This document shows positions 15,333-21,019 of a stretch of DNA of 21,966 nt, one piece after another (position 1 is the stretch's first letter; the number at the start of each line of letters is the position of its first letter). Both the position numbers and the translations under genes were made by a program. Source of the DNA: a virus. The DNA lies in IMG/VR virus record IMGVR_UViG_3300025889_012403, positions 1 through 21,966 of that record. One strand, written 5' to 3'. Below the pieces are notes generated by a model. That model saw only the letters and a program-made list of their open reading frames with translations, made no database searches and was not told the DNA's origin.

Positions 15333-17797
15333 CAGGTGGTTACCGTTGTCGTAGAGCGCGGATCGCTGGTGATAGCCAGCCCACGCGGTGTCCAGTAGTT
15401 GCCGAACGAGGGCCAAAACCGTGCCGGAGGTCCCATCGGGTGACCCGAGTTAAACTGGCTCTCCTGCGTCTCAAACCACCAGCTGTGCATCAGCGCGCCA
15501 CGCTCGTTGCTTCGGATGTCTTCTAGCGTGTTCGTGCCACTGCGCGAGCCATCCTGATAGCGACCGCCGCCAGCAGGGTACGGGTCTGGCTTGTTGGTTC
15601 GGCTGTCCACCCACACCGGATACTCGATCGGGTTGCCGATGTCGCCGCTGAACTCGTAGCCACGCAAGTCGTAGTAGGCGCTTGCGGTGTCCGTAATCTT
15701 GTTGCCGCTTGTCTCGCTGCTGACCTCGTCGTAGTTCCACAGGCCCTTGTCGCCGCTGTTGACTAGCGTGTCGCCGCTTAGGCCAGTCTGGTTCTCTGTG
15801 CCGTACCGGTACAGCTCGCCTGTCTGTACCTCATCGGGCATGTAGTGAATGAACCACAGGCACAGACCAGCCTCATCCCTAGTCACGCCATACCAGTCGT
15901 TCCAGCCGTCCGCGCTGCTAACCACTGAGCCTGCATACCCAGAGGGCCGCATCCACGTGTTGTACCGGTGCCAGAACCAAACCTCGACGCCGCTGACGCT
16001 GTCGTAGTAGTACTGCACGTTGGTGCCTCCGGCACTTGCCGGACCCATGTAACGGCCAGCCCCGTCGACGATTGTCTCGGTGCGGAAATTTGCAGGGAAC
16101 GAGCTAAGCCAGCCAGTGCTGCTGTAAGCGATAGCCCGCGCGCCATAGGCTGTAGCTGTGTTGATTTCTGGCCTAGCAGCGTCCATAGCCAGATTCACAG
16201 ACGCGCCGTCCTGCGTCGCATAGATGCGAAAGGCTGGGTTCAGCGCACTGATCTGCGCCGTGAGCTGCTGTGCCCAACCAGAAGCGTCGGTGCCACCACC
16301 GACAGGCAACGGAACCTCAATGTTGCCGCCGCCACCACCGGTACCGAAGTGGAACACATGGCTCGTGCCCGCGTAGTCCTCTAACGTAATCGTTTCACCG
16401 CTCGGATCGGTGCCGTTGAACGTTACTACAGCTGTTGCCGGGGTCGAGTCCCCGAACGCTCCAGCTCCGCACCGCCTGAACTTGAACGTCACACCAGGGT
16501 TGCGGTCGCGCACGCGGATGCGGAACCCGACGCGGCTGTACTCGACGTTCTTGCTTGCCTCGGAGCCAGTGAAGAACTCTCGGCGGTAGGCCACCCTCGT
16601 CCATCTGTTCAGCTCAAACGCGCTGATGGGTCCACCGCCGTACGCCGCCGGGAACTCCTGACGGATGTACGGTATGCCAGTGACGTTCTCGGACGGCACG
16701 ACGTAGCGCATCTCTCGCCCGGTGATGGGGTCCGTGACCGCGTTGTCGGGGATCGTAATGACTCCCTGCGACGCGTTAGGCTCGTTTAGGTTCAGCTCGC
16801 CAGCGCCATCCAGCAGGTGCAGCGTAGGGACGCCACTCATCTGTGGGCGGAACCCCTGGCTAGCGGAGTACGTGCGTACCACTAGACCGCTGGTGAACCC
16901 GTGTCGACCGATGTCGTTGCTACGGCGCACGAGGTTCTCGTCCACGTGCACGTCTCTGTCGACGCTATATGTGGCCGCATCAGGGTCGATCCATGTCTGC
17001 TGCTTGGACGGGACAACCGTGCTGCGCTCGTGGTCTACCGTGATAGTGCGCGAAGCGCCGCCGCCAGTGGTCTCGGTAAAGTTTACGACTTTACTGCTTT
17101 CGCCCGACGCAATCGTTAGTGAGCCGCTGTTGTTGGCACTGTCTGTCGCTACTACGTCCGTGTTGTCCCAGGTGTAGTAGACCGTGACCGGGTCGATGCA
17201 CGCGGCGTCCAGGCTAAACGTCAGATCGAAGGTGCCGCTGAAAGCGCCGCCTCCAGTGACAGTCAGAACGGGCGGAGTCAGCCTAGAGGCAATGCTGACC
17301 AGATTGCAGTTGGCGTAACCCAGCACGCTCGCGCCGTTGACGTTTTGCTGCTCTATGCGGACGTACAGCAGGCGCTCTACAAACCACTGCGTCCGCTTTA
17401 CCGGCGTTACGCGTATGTCGTGGTAGATTTCTCCCGGCTTGAAGCTGTAGCTGAACCCGCCGACCTGCGTAAAGTCTGTGCCCTCAACGGCTTCGTAGTA
17501 GCCCTCCGCGGTCAGGTCCACGCTAGCGTCCCATGCGGGCTGCGGCAGCCCCAGCGTCAGCGTAAACGACTCGTAGCCCTTGGCAGGCTGAGTCAGGTAC
17601 ACACGCAGCACGACCGCGTCGGAGTCGTCCAGCACATACCGGAACGGGTACGGGAAGTCCTTGCCGTACGTACCGCCCTCGTTGATCTGGGCGTTGTACT
17701 TCGACAGGTGGGCTAAGCCGATGAACTGCGTCGGCTCTGCATCCGCTCTGCTAGCGTAGGTACCCTTAGCACCAGCGGTTGCGTAGGTTCCGACCAT
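15332..17797 (-). CDS. Large Calx-beta-containing virion-associated protein (821 aa)
   Basis: ATG 17797 overlaps the previous stop (TGATG). Residues about 55-172 look like a Calx-beta domain (EGTDFTQVGGFSYSFKPGE, then ERLLYVRIEQQNVNGAS and CNLVSI). Residues about 176-257 are a second, shorter one (GTFDLTFSLD, GSLTIASGES). Residues about 455-560 form a beta-rich block (TFNGTDPSGETITLEDYAG) similar in pattern to the insert in the adaptor protein. The last 250 residues are rich in Trp, Tyr and Gly (VEVWFWHRYNTWMRPSGY), as in sugar-binding or lectin-like folds. Such proteins usually sit on virion surfaces and use Ca2+ or glycan contacts. It lies between the terminase genes, an unusual place for a fibre-like protein. 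No enzyme motif was recognised. Confidence 0.78.
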   Translation of the reverse strand: MVGTYATAGAKGTYASRADAEPTQFIGLAHLSKYNAQINEGGTYGKDFPYPFRYVLDDSDAVVLRVYLTQPAKGYESFTLTLGLPQPAWDASVDLTAEGYYEAVEGTDFTQVGGFSYSFKPGEIYHDIRVTPVKRTQWFVERLLYVRIEQQNVNGASVLGYANCNLVSIASRLTPPVLTVTGGGAFSGTFDLTFSLDAACIDPVTVYYTWDNTDVVATDSANNSGSLTIASGESSKVVNFTETTGGGASRTITVDHERSTVVPSKQQTWIDPDAATYSVDRDVHVDENLVRRSNDIGRHGFTSGLVVRTYSASQGFRPQMSGVPTLHLLDGAGELNLNEPNASQGVITIPDNAVTDPITGREMRYVVPSENVTGIPYIRQEFPAAYGGGPISAFELNRWTRVAYRREFFTGSEASKNVEYSRVGFRIRVRDRNPGVTFKFRRCGAGAFGDSTPATAVVTFNGTDPSGETITLEDYAGTSHVFHFGTGGGGGNIEVPLPVGGGTDASGWAQQLTAQISALNPAFRIYATQDGASVNLAMDAARPEINTATAYGARAIAYSSTGWLSSFPANFRTETIVDGAGRYMGPASAGGTNVQYYYDSVSGVEVWFWHRYNTWMRPSGYAGSVVSSADGWNDWYGVTRDEAGLCLWFIHYMPDEVQTGELYRYGTENQTGLSGDTLVNSGDKGLWNYDEVSSETSGNKITDTASAYYDLRGYEFSGDIGNPIEYPVWVDSRTNKPDPYPAGGGRYQDGSRSGTNTLEDIRSNERGALMHSWWFETQESQFNSGHPMGPPARFWPSFGNYWTPRGLAITSDPRSTTTVTT

Positions 17798-18477
17798 CAG
17801 AAGGGCACATTGTACATCTGGTCTGCGTACCGCTTCCGCGCGTAGTCACGCTTCTGCAGCTCGGTCTTGCGCGCTTGGCCACGCTGGCCCGCAGTCGTCT
17901 CGCCACGGTAGCTAGCGCTCTGGCCCTCGAACTGGTCCAGCCACGCAGCTTCGTAGTCCTCGTCCGGCGCTGCGCCTCTGCCATACAACCCAGCGGTATC
18001 CATGCTCGGCTTCTTCCCTGGATCGCCTAGCTCGCCTTGGAAGTCAGACATATCGTAGGGCGTCTCAGTGCCCTGCATTGTCTCCATAAGGCCCGTCAGC
18101 GTGTTCTTCTTCGAAGGGTTCAGGATGTTCCCATCGTCGTCGCGCTTCTGGTAGGCGAGACGAGTGAACTGCTTAGCAGCCTTGCCGTAGTCGCTGCTGC
18201 CCTTCATTTTGCCGCCGTCGTACTTCTTGTAGAACGCGCGGAACGAGTCCAGCTGGTCCTCGCCAAGGATGTACACGTCCTTCTGCATGGAGCCGTACTT
18301 GGACCCCTTGCTGCCGAGGATGCCGCTGCTGCCCGTCCTCAGGCGCGACCGGATGATGCCGTAGTAGTTGCCGGTCTTAGGGTCATAGAAGACACCGTCA
18401 CCCGTCTGGCCATCGCTGTAGCCAGGGTTGTAGTCGGGTGACGCCTGATCCCACGATCCGTACGACTGCTCAACCAT
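17797..18477 (-). CDS. Hypothetical protein, Gly/Tyr/Asp-rich (226 aa)
   Basis: ATG 18477 has a weak AAGAAGAG ribosome site and overlaps the preceding small gene by eight bases; the gene ends in TGATG with the 821-residue protein. The N-terminus is low complexity (YNPGYSDGQTGDGVFYDPK). A basic, helical middle (about 75-120) includes FRAFYKKYDGGKMKGSSDYG, and the C-terminus is charged and helical (RGQARKTELQKRDYARKRYAD). I do not recognise a family. The order suggests it belongs with the 821- and 143-residue proteins. A structural or adaptor role is possible, but the evidence is only position. Confidence 0.7.
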   Translation of the reverse strand: MVEQSYGSWDQASPDYNPGYSDGQTGDGVFYDPKTGNYYGIIRSRLRTGSSGILGSKGSKYGSMQKDVYILGEDQLDSFRAFYKKYDGGKMKGSSDYGKAAKQFTRLAYQKRDDDGNILNPSKKNTLTGLMETMQGTETPYDMSDFQGELGDPGKKPSMDTAGLYGRGAAPDEDYEAAWLDQFEGQSASYRGETTAGQRGQARKTELQKRDYARKRYADQMYNVPF

Positions 18478-18628
18478 CGCTCTTCTTCACGGCCTTCTTC
18501 TTGGACGCTTTCTTCGCCACGGGCTTCGGCGCGGGCTCCGGGGGATCGACCACCGGCTCCAGCATCTGAGCAACTGCCTCTCGCAACGCACGCCGCTTGG
18601 CGCGCTTAGCACGCATCGTTCGAGCCAT
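18470..18628 (-). CDS. Small Lys/Arg-rich protein (52 aa)
   Basis: I start this at ATG 18628, where GAGGT lies nine bases upstream; the longer frame extending to 18853 would read through another gene in a different frame and is not believable. The 52 residues begin MARTMRAKRAKRRALREAV and end with PAPKPVAKKASKKKAVKKSDG, so both ends are strongly basic around a Pro-rich acidic patch (EPVVDPPEPAP). This composition resembles histone-like or disordered DNA-binding tails. A DNA- or RNA-binding role is plausible but unproven. Tight packing with the neighbours supports that it is expressed. Confidence 0.6.
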   Translation of the reverse strand: MARTMRAKRAKRRALREAVAQMLEPVVDPPEPAPKPVAKKASKKKAVKKSDG

Positions 18629-18648
18629 AACTATGACCTCTTGTTCCC

Positions 18649-18813
18649 TCAGCTTTGCTTCATGCGCCCAGGCGTGCCCTTCTTGCCCTTCATGCCCTTC
18701 ATGCGGGCCTTCACGGCATCCTTGTGGGTCATCTTCTTCTTGCCCTTGCCTCCGCCCGCACTGACAGGCTTCCCAGGCTTGTTGTAGCGACTCGCTCCGC
18801 TTCCGTACTTCAT
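18649..18813 (-). CDS. Small very basic protein (54 aa)
   Basis: ATG at 18813-18811 overlaps the stop of the previous gene (TGATG), and AGGAG lies seven bases upstream, giving a strong start. The 54 residues are Gly- and Lys-rich: MKYGSGASRYNKPGKPVS, GGGKGKKKMTHKDAV, ARMKGMKGKKGTPGRM. The stop is TGA at 18651-18649. It is too short to appear in many gene predictions, yet the start signals are among the best in the region. The repeated GK/MKG units suggest nucleic-acid binding, perhaps as a minor DNA-condensing protein in the head. This is an inference from composition only. Confidence 0.65.
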   Translation of the reverse strand: MKYGSGASRYNKPGKPVSAGGGKGKKKMTHKDAVKARMKGMKGKKGTPGRMKQS

Positions 18814-19016
18814 CAGGGGACTCCTGGTCCAGGGTCAACAGGTGGGTTGTCATGGTCGTACACCTGATCCACGGCCTGCTTGATCTGCTCTAGCTCCGTG
18901 ATCACCTCTGCAGCGTCAGTCGCGAGGTCGATGCGAGCTTGGAGCGCTGGGCTGATCGCCCGGTGCACGTCGATGTTCTGAGTAAAGAACTGAAACGTAT
19001 ACGTCTGGCCACTCAT
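18813..19016 (-). CDS. Hypothetical small protein (67 aa)
   Basis: ATG at 19016 overlaps the candidate small terminase stop (ATGA), and the end overlaps the next gene (TGATG). The sequence starts MSGQTYTFQFFTQNIDVHR, and its middle is a helix (ATDAAEVITELEQIKQAVDQVY), followed by a Pro-rich tail (NPPVDPGPGVP). I see no motif that identifies it. Couplings at both ends support expression. It may be a partner of the terminase or of the following small basic proteins, but nothing in the sequence decides this. Confidence 0.65.
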   Translation of the reverse strand: MSGQTYTFQFFTQNIDVHRAISPALQARIDLATDAAEVITELEQIKQAVDQVYDHDNPPVDPGPGVP

Positions 19017-19393
19017 GCCACGTCCTCGTCAGCCACCTCGGCCTCAACCAGTCGCGGCGGCTCCGCGAAGCCGTACCGCTTCACGTGCACCTCCGACTCG
19101 ATGCTCTGCTTCTTCACCACCGCACCGTCAATCCGGTCCCACAGCATCTCCAGCACCTTGTGATCGCCCATGCGCGCACGGTGCACCATACCCATGACGA
19201 TCTGCTCCATGTACTCGGGGTTCTCCTCCAAGTACGTGTTCAGCGCCTTCTGCAGGCTCAGCTTCTTCTTCGGTCTGCTCCAGCCGTCCTTCGCCATAGG
19301 TGTCGCCAGCCCCTCTCGGACCATCATCGCGTGCGCCTGACCCGGCGTACGCACCGTCGACCAGTCTAGCTTGCGCGCACCCACAGCACCCAC
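19013..19393 (-). CDS. Candidate terminase small subunit (126 aa)
   Basis: The 126-residue frame may start at GTG 19393 (or GTG 19384); no clear ribosome site decides it, so the start is uncertain. The middle contains RPKKKLSLQKALNTYLEENPEYMEQIVMGMVHRARMGDHKVLEMLWDRIDG, a basic segment then two helices, the look of small terminase and DUF5681-like phage proteins that describe a DNA-binding helix followed by an oligomerisation helix. C-terminal residues are acidic (VEAEVADEDVA). It is first of the large late operon, the usual place for the small subunit, but about 4 kb lie between it and the large subunit. It should recognise packaging DNA. The assignment is moderate. Confidence 0.6.
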   Translation of the reverse strand: MGAVGARKLDWSTVRTPGQAHAMMVREGLATPMAKDGWSRPKKKLSLQKALNTYLEENPEYMEQIVMGMVHRARMGDHKVLEMLWDRIDGAVVKKQSIESEVHVKRYGFAEPPRLVEAEVADEDVA

Positions 19394-19467
19394 ACAAGCA
19401 CAATCGCGAAGATCACCACGTGACCCACGCGGATCACAACCTGCCGAGGCTCATCACGTTCGTCCAT
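19366..19467 (-). CDS. Very small predicted membrane peptide (33 aa)
   Basis: ATG 19467 opens a 33-codon frame that overlaps the start of the candidate small terminase by 28 bases. The peptide is MDERDEPRQVV, then a hydrophobic span IRVGHVVIFAIVLVWVLWV and a short RAS tail, a single predicted membrane segment with a charged N-terminus. A GTG at 19557 could extend it by 30 residues, but the extra part spans an inverted repeat and seems non-coding. Small one-span proteins next to terminase genes are sometimes holins or lysis regulators, but no lysin gene is present in this window. No ribosome site is visible, so this is a weak call. Confidence 0.45.
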   Translation of the reverse strand: MDERDEPRQVVIRVGHVVIFAIVLVWVLWVRAS

Positions 19468-19474
19468 AGCTAGC

Positions 19475-19553
19475 GCGGAGGGGGGGGTCTCGCATCCGCC
19501 ATAGCGCCAAGCGACCCCAAAGTCGGTTAGTGGTTGGTGGAACCCCCCTCCGC
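19475..19553. repeat. 11-bp perfect inverted repeat GCGGAGGGGGG / CCCCCCTCCGC
   Basis: The left arm lies at 19475-19485 and the right arm at 19543-19553, with a 57-base spacer. The arms would form a stable long-loop hairpin or mark a protein-binding pair. It sits just upstream of the 33-residue membrane peptide in the minus-strand direction, so it could act in the untranslated leader of the late operon. Its function is unknown. Confidence 0.55.
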
Positions 19554-19617
19554 ACACTCAGCCTAGCAGCAGGGTCTGAACGAAGTGAAGACCCCCTCTC
19601 TTATATTCTTATCTTAT

Positions 19618-19646
19618 GGCATAGCGACCGCAGTGCGGATGCACAA
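19618..19646 (-). promoter_or_regulatory. Candidate promoter for the late (minus) operon
   Basis: Reading the minus strand, TTGTGC (19646-19641) and TATGCC (19623-19618) are 17 bases apart, a sigma70-like spacing. The AT-rich segment continues downstream with repeated ATAAG-like units (19617-19602), including a TATAAGAGAGG stretch that loosely recalls single-subunit phage RNA polymerase promoters. Neither match is strong. The region is the only AT-rich patch at the strand switch, which supports a promoter in general but not this exact site. Confidence 0.3.
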
Positions 19647-19679
19647 GGGGTGCAAAAATAAACGGGGGCAGGAGGCACG

Positions 19680-19889
19680 ATGGGACCCAGACGACTCAGA
19701 AGACCTGGGGGGGGGCTAACGTCGCTCACAGAGCCGCTCCGTGTGGCTCAGAGTGCCGCTGTATCGTTCCATCTGACCGCCTCCGTCTCGACCGGTGGGG
19801 GGGGCGCAGAGCGCCCTAGGGGTAGGGGTGATGTGAGGTGTACTCACACACTCTCTACTTACTGTCACACCACGAGGTGTTTGTCATGA
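19680..19889 (+). CDS. Doubtful leader ORF (69 aa) coupled to the next gene
   Basis: ATG 19680 has AGGAGG four bases upstream, and the frame ends in TGA at 19887-19889, overlapping the next gene's ATG (ATGA), the junction type seen throughout this phage. Against it, the protein is low-quality in appearance (MGPRRLRRPGGGLTSL, STGGGGAERPRGRGD) and contains two long G runs read as Gly codons. It has no domain. It may be a translated leader that couples translation to the gene behind it, or a chance frame with a good ribosome site. I would not give it a function. Confidence 0.35.
   Translation: MGPRRLRRPGGGLTSLTEPLRVAQSAAVSFHLTASVSTGGGGAERPRGRGDVRCTHTLSTYCHTTRCLS
19832..19848. promoter_or_regulatory. 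17-bp palindrome TGTGAG-N5-CTCACA, candidate operator
   Basis: A perfect palindrome with 6-bp arms and a five-base centre (GTGTA) lies 37 bases before the ATG of the 110-residue gene. Size and symmetry fit a dimeric repressor site. It also resembles a CRP half-site pair, but the centre is one base too long. It could instead be a hairpin in the leader of the plus-strand message. Confidence 0.4.
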
Positions 19890-20218
19890 ACTTCCGTACC
19901 TGCACGTCGCTTACTCGCGGCATGTACCCTCAGTTCCCTCACTCGGGCCTGCAGGGTCACGCTCTCGTCCCGATGCTCGCTGCTCTCTGCATCGTCTTCC
20001 TCGACGGCAAGCCCAAGGACTTCCGCTCCGCTAAGCACCACGAGTCGCACGAGCGCACTCTCAAGGCTGCTATCAAGTCCGCCAAGAAGCTCGACAGCAT
20101 CGAGCAGTCCGAGGCTCTCCGTATGGTCGCTGACCACAACGGCTGCAGCGTCAAGAAGCTGATCAAGCAGCTCCGCAAGGGTGTCGCCGCCAAGGGCAGC
20201 ACCGGGGTCGCCAACTGA
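19886..20218 (+). CDS. Hypothetical small protein (110 aa), first solid gene of the right arm
   Basis: ATG 19886 has GAGGTG seven bases upstream. The 110 residues start MNFRTCTSLTRGMYPQFPHSG, then a hydrophobic helix (ALVPMLAALCIVFLDG, about 26-41), a His/Lys-rich segment (KHHESHERTLKAAIKSAKKLDS) and a C-terminal helix ending KLIKQLRKGVAAKG. It is basic overall and has two Cys that are not a clear metal pair. I do not recognise it. It stands alone with its own terminator seven bases after the stop, so it is regulated apart from the genes further right. An early, host-directed role is possible but unsupported. Confidence 0.75.
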   Translation: MNFRTCTSLTRGMYPQFPHSGLQGHALVPMLAALCIVFLDGKPKDFRSAKHHESHERTLKAAIKSAKKLDSIEQSEALRMVADHNGCSVKKLIKQLRKGVAAKGSTGVAN

Positions 20219-20224
20219 TCGTTC

Positions 20225-20261
20225 GCGGGGAGGTCCGCCTGGGCCTCCTCGCTATTTTTTT
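20225..20261 (+). terminator. Intrinsic terminator after the 110-aa gene
   Basis: A 12-bp stem with two G-U pairs (GCGGGGAGGTCC with GGGCCTCCTCGC) and the four-base loop GCCT is followed by TATTTTTTT. It lies seven bases after the stop of the 110-residue gene and is a textbook Rho-independent terminator on the plus strand. Confidence 0.9.
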
Positions 20262-20301
20262 GCCTGTTGCCCGTGCGGAGGCTGTGCATCTGCATCGCAT
20301 T
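20262..20301 (+). repeat. Post-terminator repeat, copy A
   Basis: Directly behind the T run, this segment shares GC, TGCCC, AGGCT, TG and CATCGCATT, in the same order and spacing (one-base indel), with the segment behind the next terminator. The remaining non-coding stretch to 20394 contains three further ATCGC repeats and no gene. It may carry a promoter or a translation start element. Confidence 0.5.
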
Positions 20302-20394
20302 CGCACATCGCAGACTCGGCAGCGACTGCATCGCGCAGCCAACGCCACTACCTAGACCCGGCACGTTGCAGTGCCTTTCACCCTGTTACCCATC

Positions 20395-20583
20395 ATGCAT
20401 CCCAACGACCCGTTCCTCACGCGTAACTACGCAATCCTCCGCATCAAACCGCTCAAGCCGCACGTCGTCAAGCCCTGCTACGGCTGCTCTGACCTCGCCA
20501 CCTACAAATGCGTCGTCATGACTACCGATCGCCTGCTCAACTGGCGCGTCTGCCAGTCCTGCTGTCCTGCCGTGCAGAACTGA
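20395..20583 (+). CDS. Hypothetical protein with two Cys pairs, possible zinc ribbon (62 aa)
   Basis: ATG 20395 opens 62 codons; a GTG eight codons upstream (20371) is an alternative and neither has a ribosome site. The sequence contains CYGC (about 28-31), a lone Cys at about 39 and CQSCC (about 53-57). Two CxxC knuckles about 22 residues apart form the usual outline of a small zinc ribbon. Positive residues at the N-terminus (RIKPLKPHVVKP) could contact nucleic acid or protein. I have no family name for it. A small zinc protein made early may act on host transcription, but that is speculation. It is followed one base later by a small membrane peptide. Confidence 0.6.
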   Translation: MHPNDPFLTRNYAILRIKPLKPHVVKPCYGCSDLATYKCVVMTTDRLLNWRVCQSCCPAVQN

Positions 20584-20584
20584 C

Positions 20585-20659
20585 ATGCGTGTCACACTCC
20601 GCGACGTACGCACGCTAGTCGTGCTGCTCACACTCCTCTGGCTCTTCTTCCAGATCTGA
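20585..20659 (+). CDS. 24-residue predicted membrane peptide
   Basis: ATG 20585 follows the previous stop by one base (TGACATG) and encodes MRVTLRDVRTLVV, then LLTLLWLFFQI, before TGA at 20659. It has a short basic N-terminus and one hydrophobic span. The frame ends seven bases before a strong terminator. There is no ribosome site, so translation would depend on coupling to the zinc-motif gene. It looks like a one-pass membrane peptide. Size makes this a tentative call, but the position directly inside a transcription unit is suggestive. Confidence 0.4.
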   Translation: MRVTLRDVRTLVVLLTLLWLFFQI

Positions 20660-20665
20660 CTCATC

Positions 20666-20697
20666 CGCACGGGCGTTCGCGTCCGTGCGTTTTTTTT
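20666..20697 (+). terminator. Intrinsic terminator with UUCG loop
   Basis: CGCACGGGCG and CGTCCGTGCG form a 10-bp stem with one G-U pair around a TTCG tetraloop, followed by eight T. It is a clear Rho-independent terminator on the plus strand, after the 24-residue peptide. Confidence 0.95.
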
Positions 20698-20738
20698 GCT
20701 TACTGCCCATTTCAGGCTCTGTCACCTGTCATCGCATT
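20698..20738 (+). repeat. Post-terminator repeat, copy B, leading to the next start codon
   Basis: This shares TGCCC, AGGCT, TG and CATCGCATT in order with copy A, and ends eight bases before the ATG of the next gene. Since the gene has no Shine-Dalgarno site, the repeat may carry a promoter or another start signal. TTGCTT followed 18 bases later by TGTCAC is a weak promoter-like pair. Confidence 0.5.
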
Positions 20739-20746
20739 ACCAACGC

Positions 20747-21019
20747 ATGTGTAACTCACTCGACAACCGCGCAGTTCTTCGCGCTCTCACTGCTCAGCTT
20801 TACCACAACCTTGCGTGCTTCGACAGCTTCAACGCTGCTGGCACTGTGCACCTGCAGTACTACCGCACTGCATGCGTGTACCACCGCATGATCTCTGACT
20901 ACTTCAACCGTCCCGACAACCATGACCGTGCCTGCGACGCCTGTGCCGCAGCTCACACCGCTTACGACCTCTTCCAGTCCGTCATCGACACCATCGACTC
21001 TGCCCCCACTCTCCTATGA
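20747..21019 (+). CDS. Hypothetical protein (90 aa), first gene of the coupled cluster
   Basis: ATG 20747 is chosen because it lies directly after the repeat; an upstream TTG at 20696 would start inside the terminator. The 90 residues are rich in His, Tyr, Ala and Cys: MCNSLDNRAVLRALTAQLYH, then ACFDSFNAAGTVHLQYYRTA, CVYHRMISDYF and DRACDACAAAH. There is one CDAC pair and several further Cys. It looks like a compact helical protein. I do not recognise it. The stop overlaps the next start (ATGA), so it leads a unit of at least four coupled genes. Confidence 0.65.
   Translation: MCNSLDNRAVLRALTAQLYHNLACFDSFNAAGTVHLQYYRTACVYHRMISDYFNRPDNHDRACDACAAAHTAYDLFQSVIDTIDSAPTLL

Larger units (their letters stand above)
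19468..19885. other. Divergent switch region between late (minus) and right-arm (plus) operons
   Basis: About 418 bases between the first minus-strand gene and the first solid plus-strand gene. It holds an 11-bp inverted repeat, an AT-rich patch near 19601-19623, a palindromic CCGCAGTGCGG at 19628-19638, two pure G runs (19707-19715 and 19797-19804), a doubtful leader ORF and a 17-bp palindrome. Both operons should be driven from here. I cannot fix the promoters with confidence. Confidence 0.75.

Noticed and set aside
15333-15416. Longer start (TTG) for the 143-residue protein
   Set aside because: It would overlap the 821-residue gene by 85 bases; the ATG at 15332 gives the TGATG junction used throughout the operon.
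18629-18853. N-terminal part of a 127-codon frame
   Set aside because: It covers another small gene in a different frame that has better start signals; the Gln/Glu/Gly/His-rich translation looks like an out-of-frame reading.
19832-19848. CRP binding site
   Set aside because: TGTGA and TCACA are seven rather than six bases apart, and the host is unknown; kept only as a generic palindrome.
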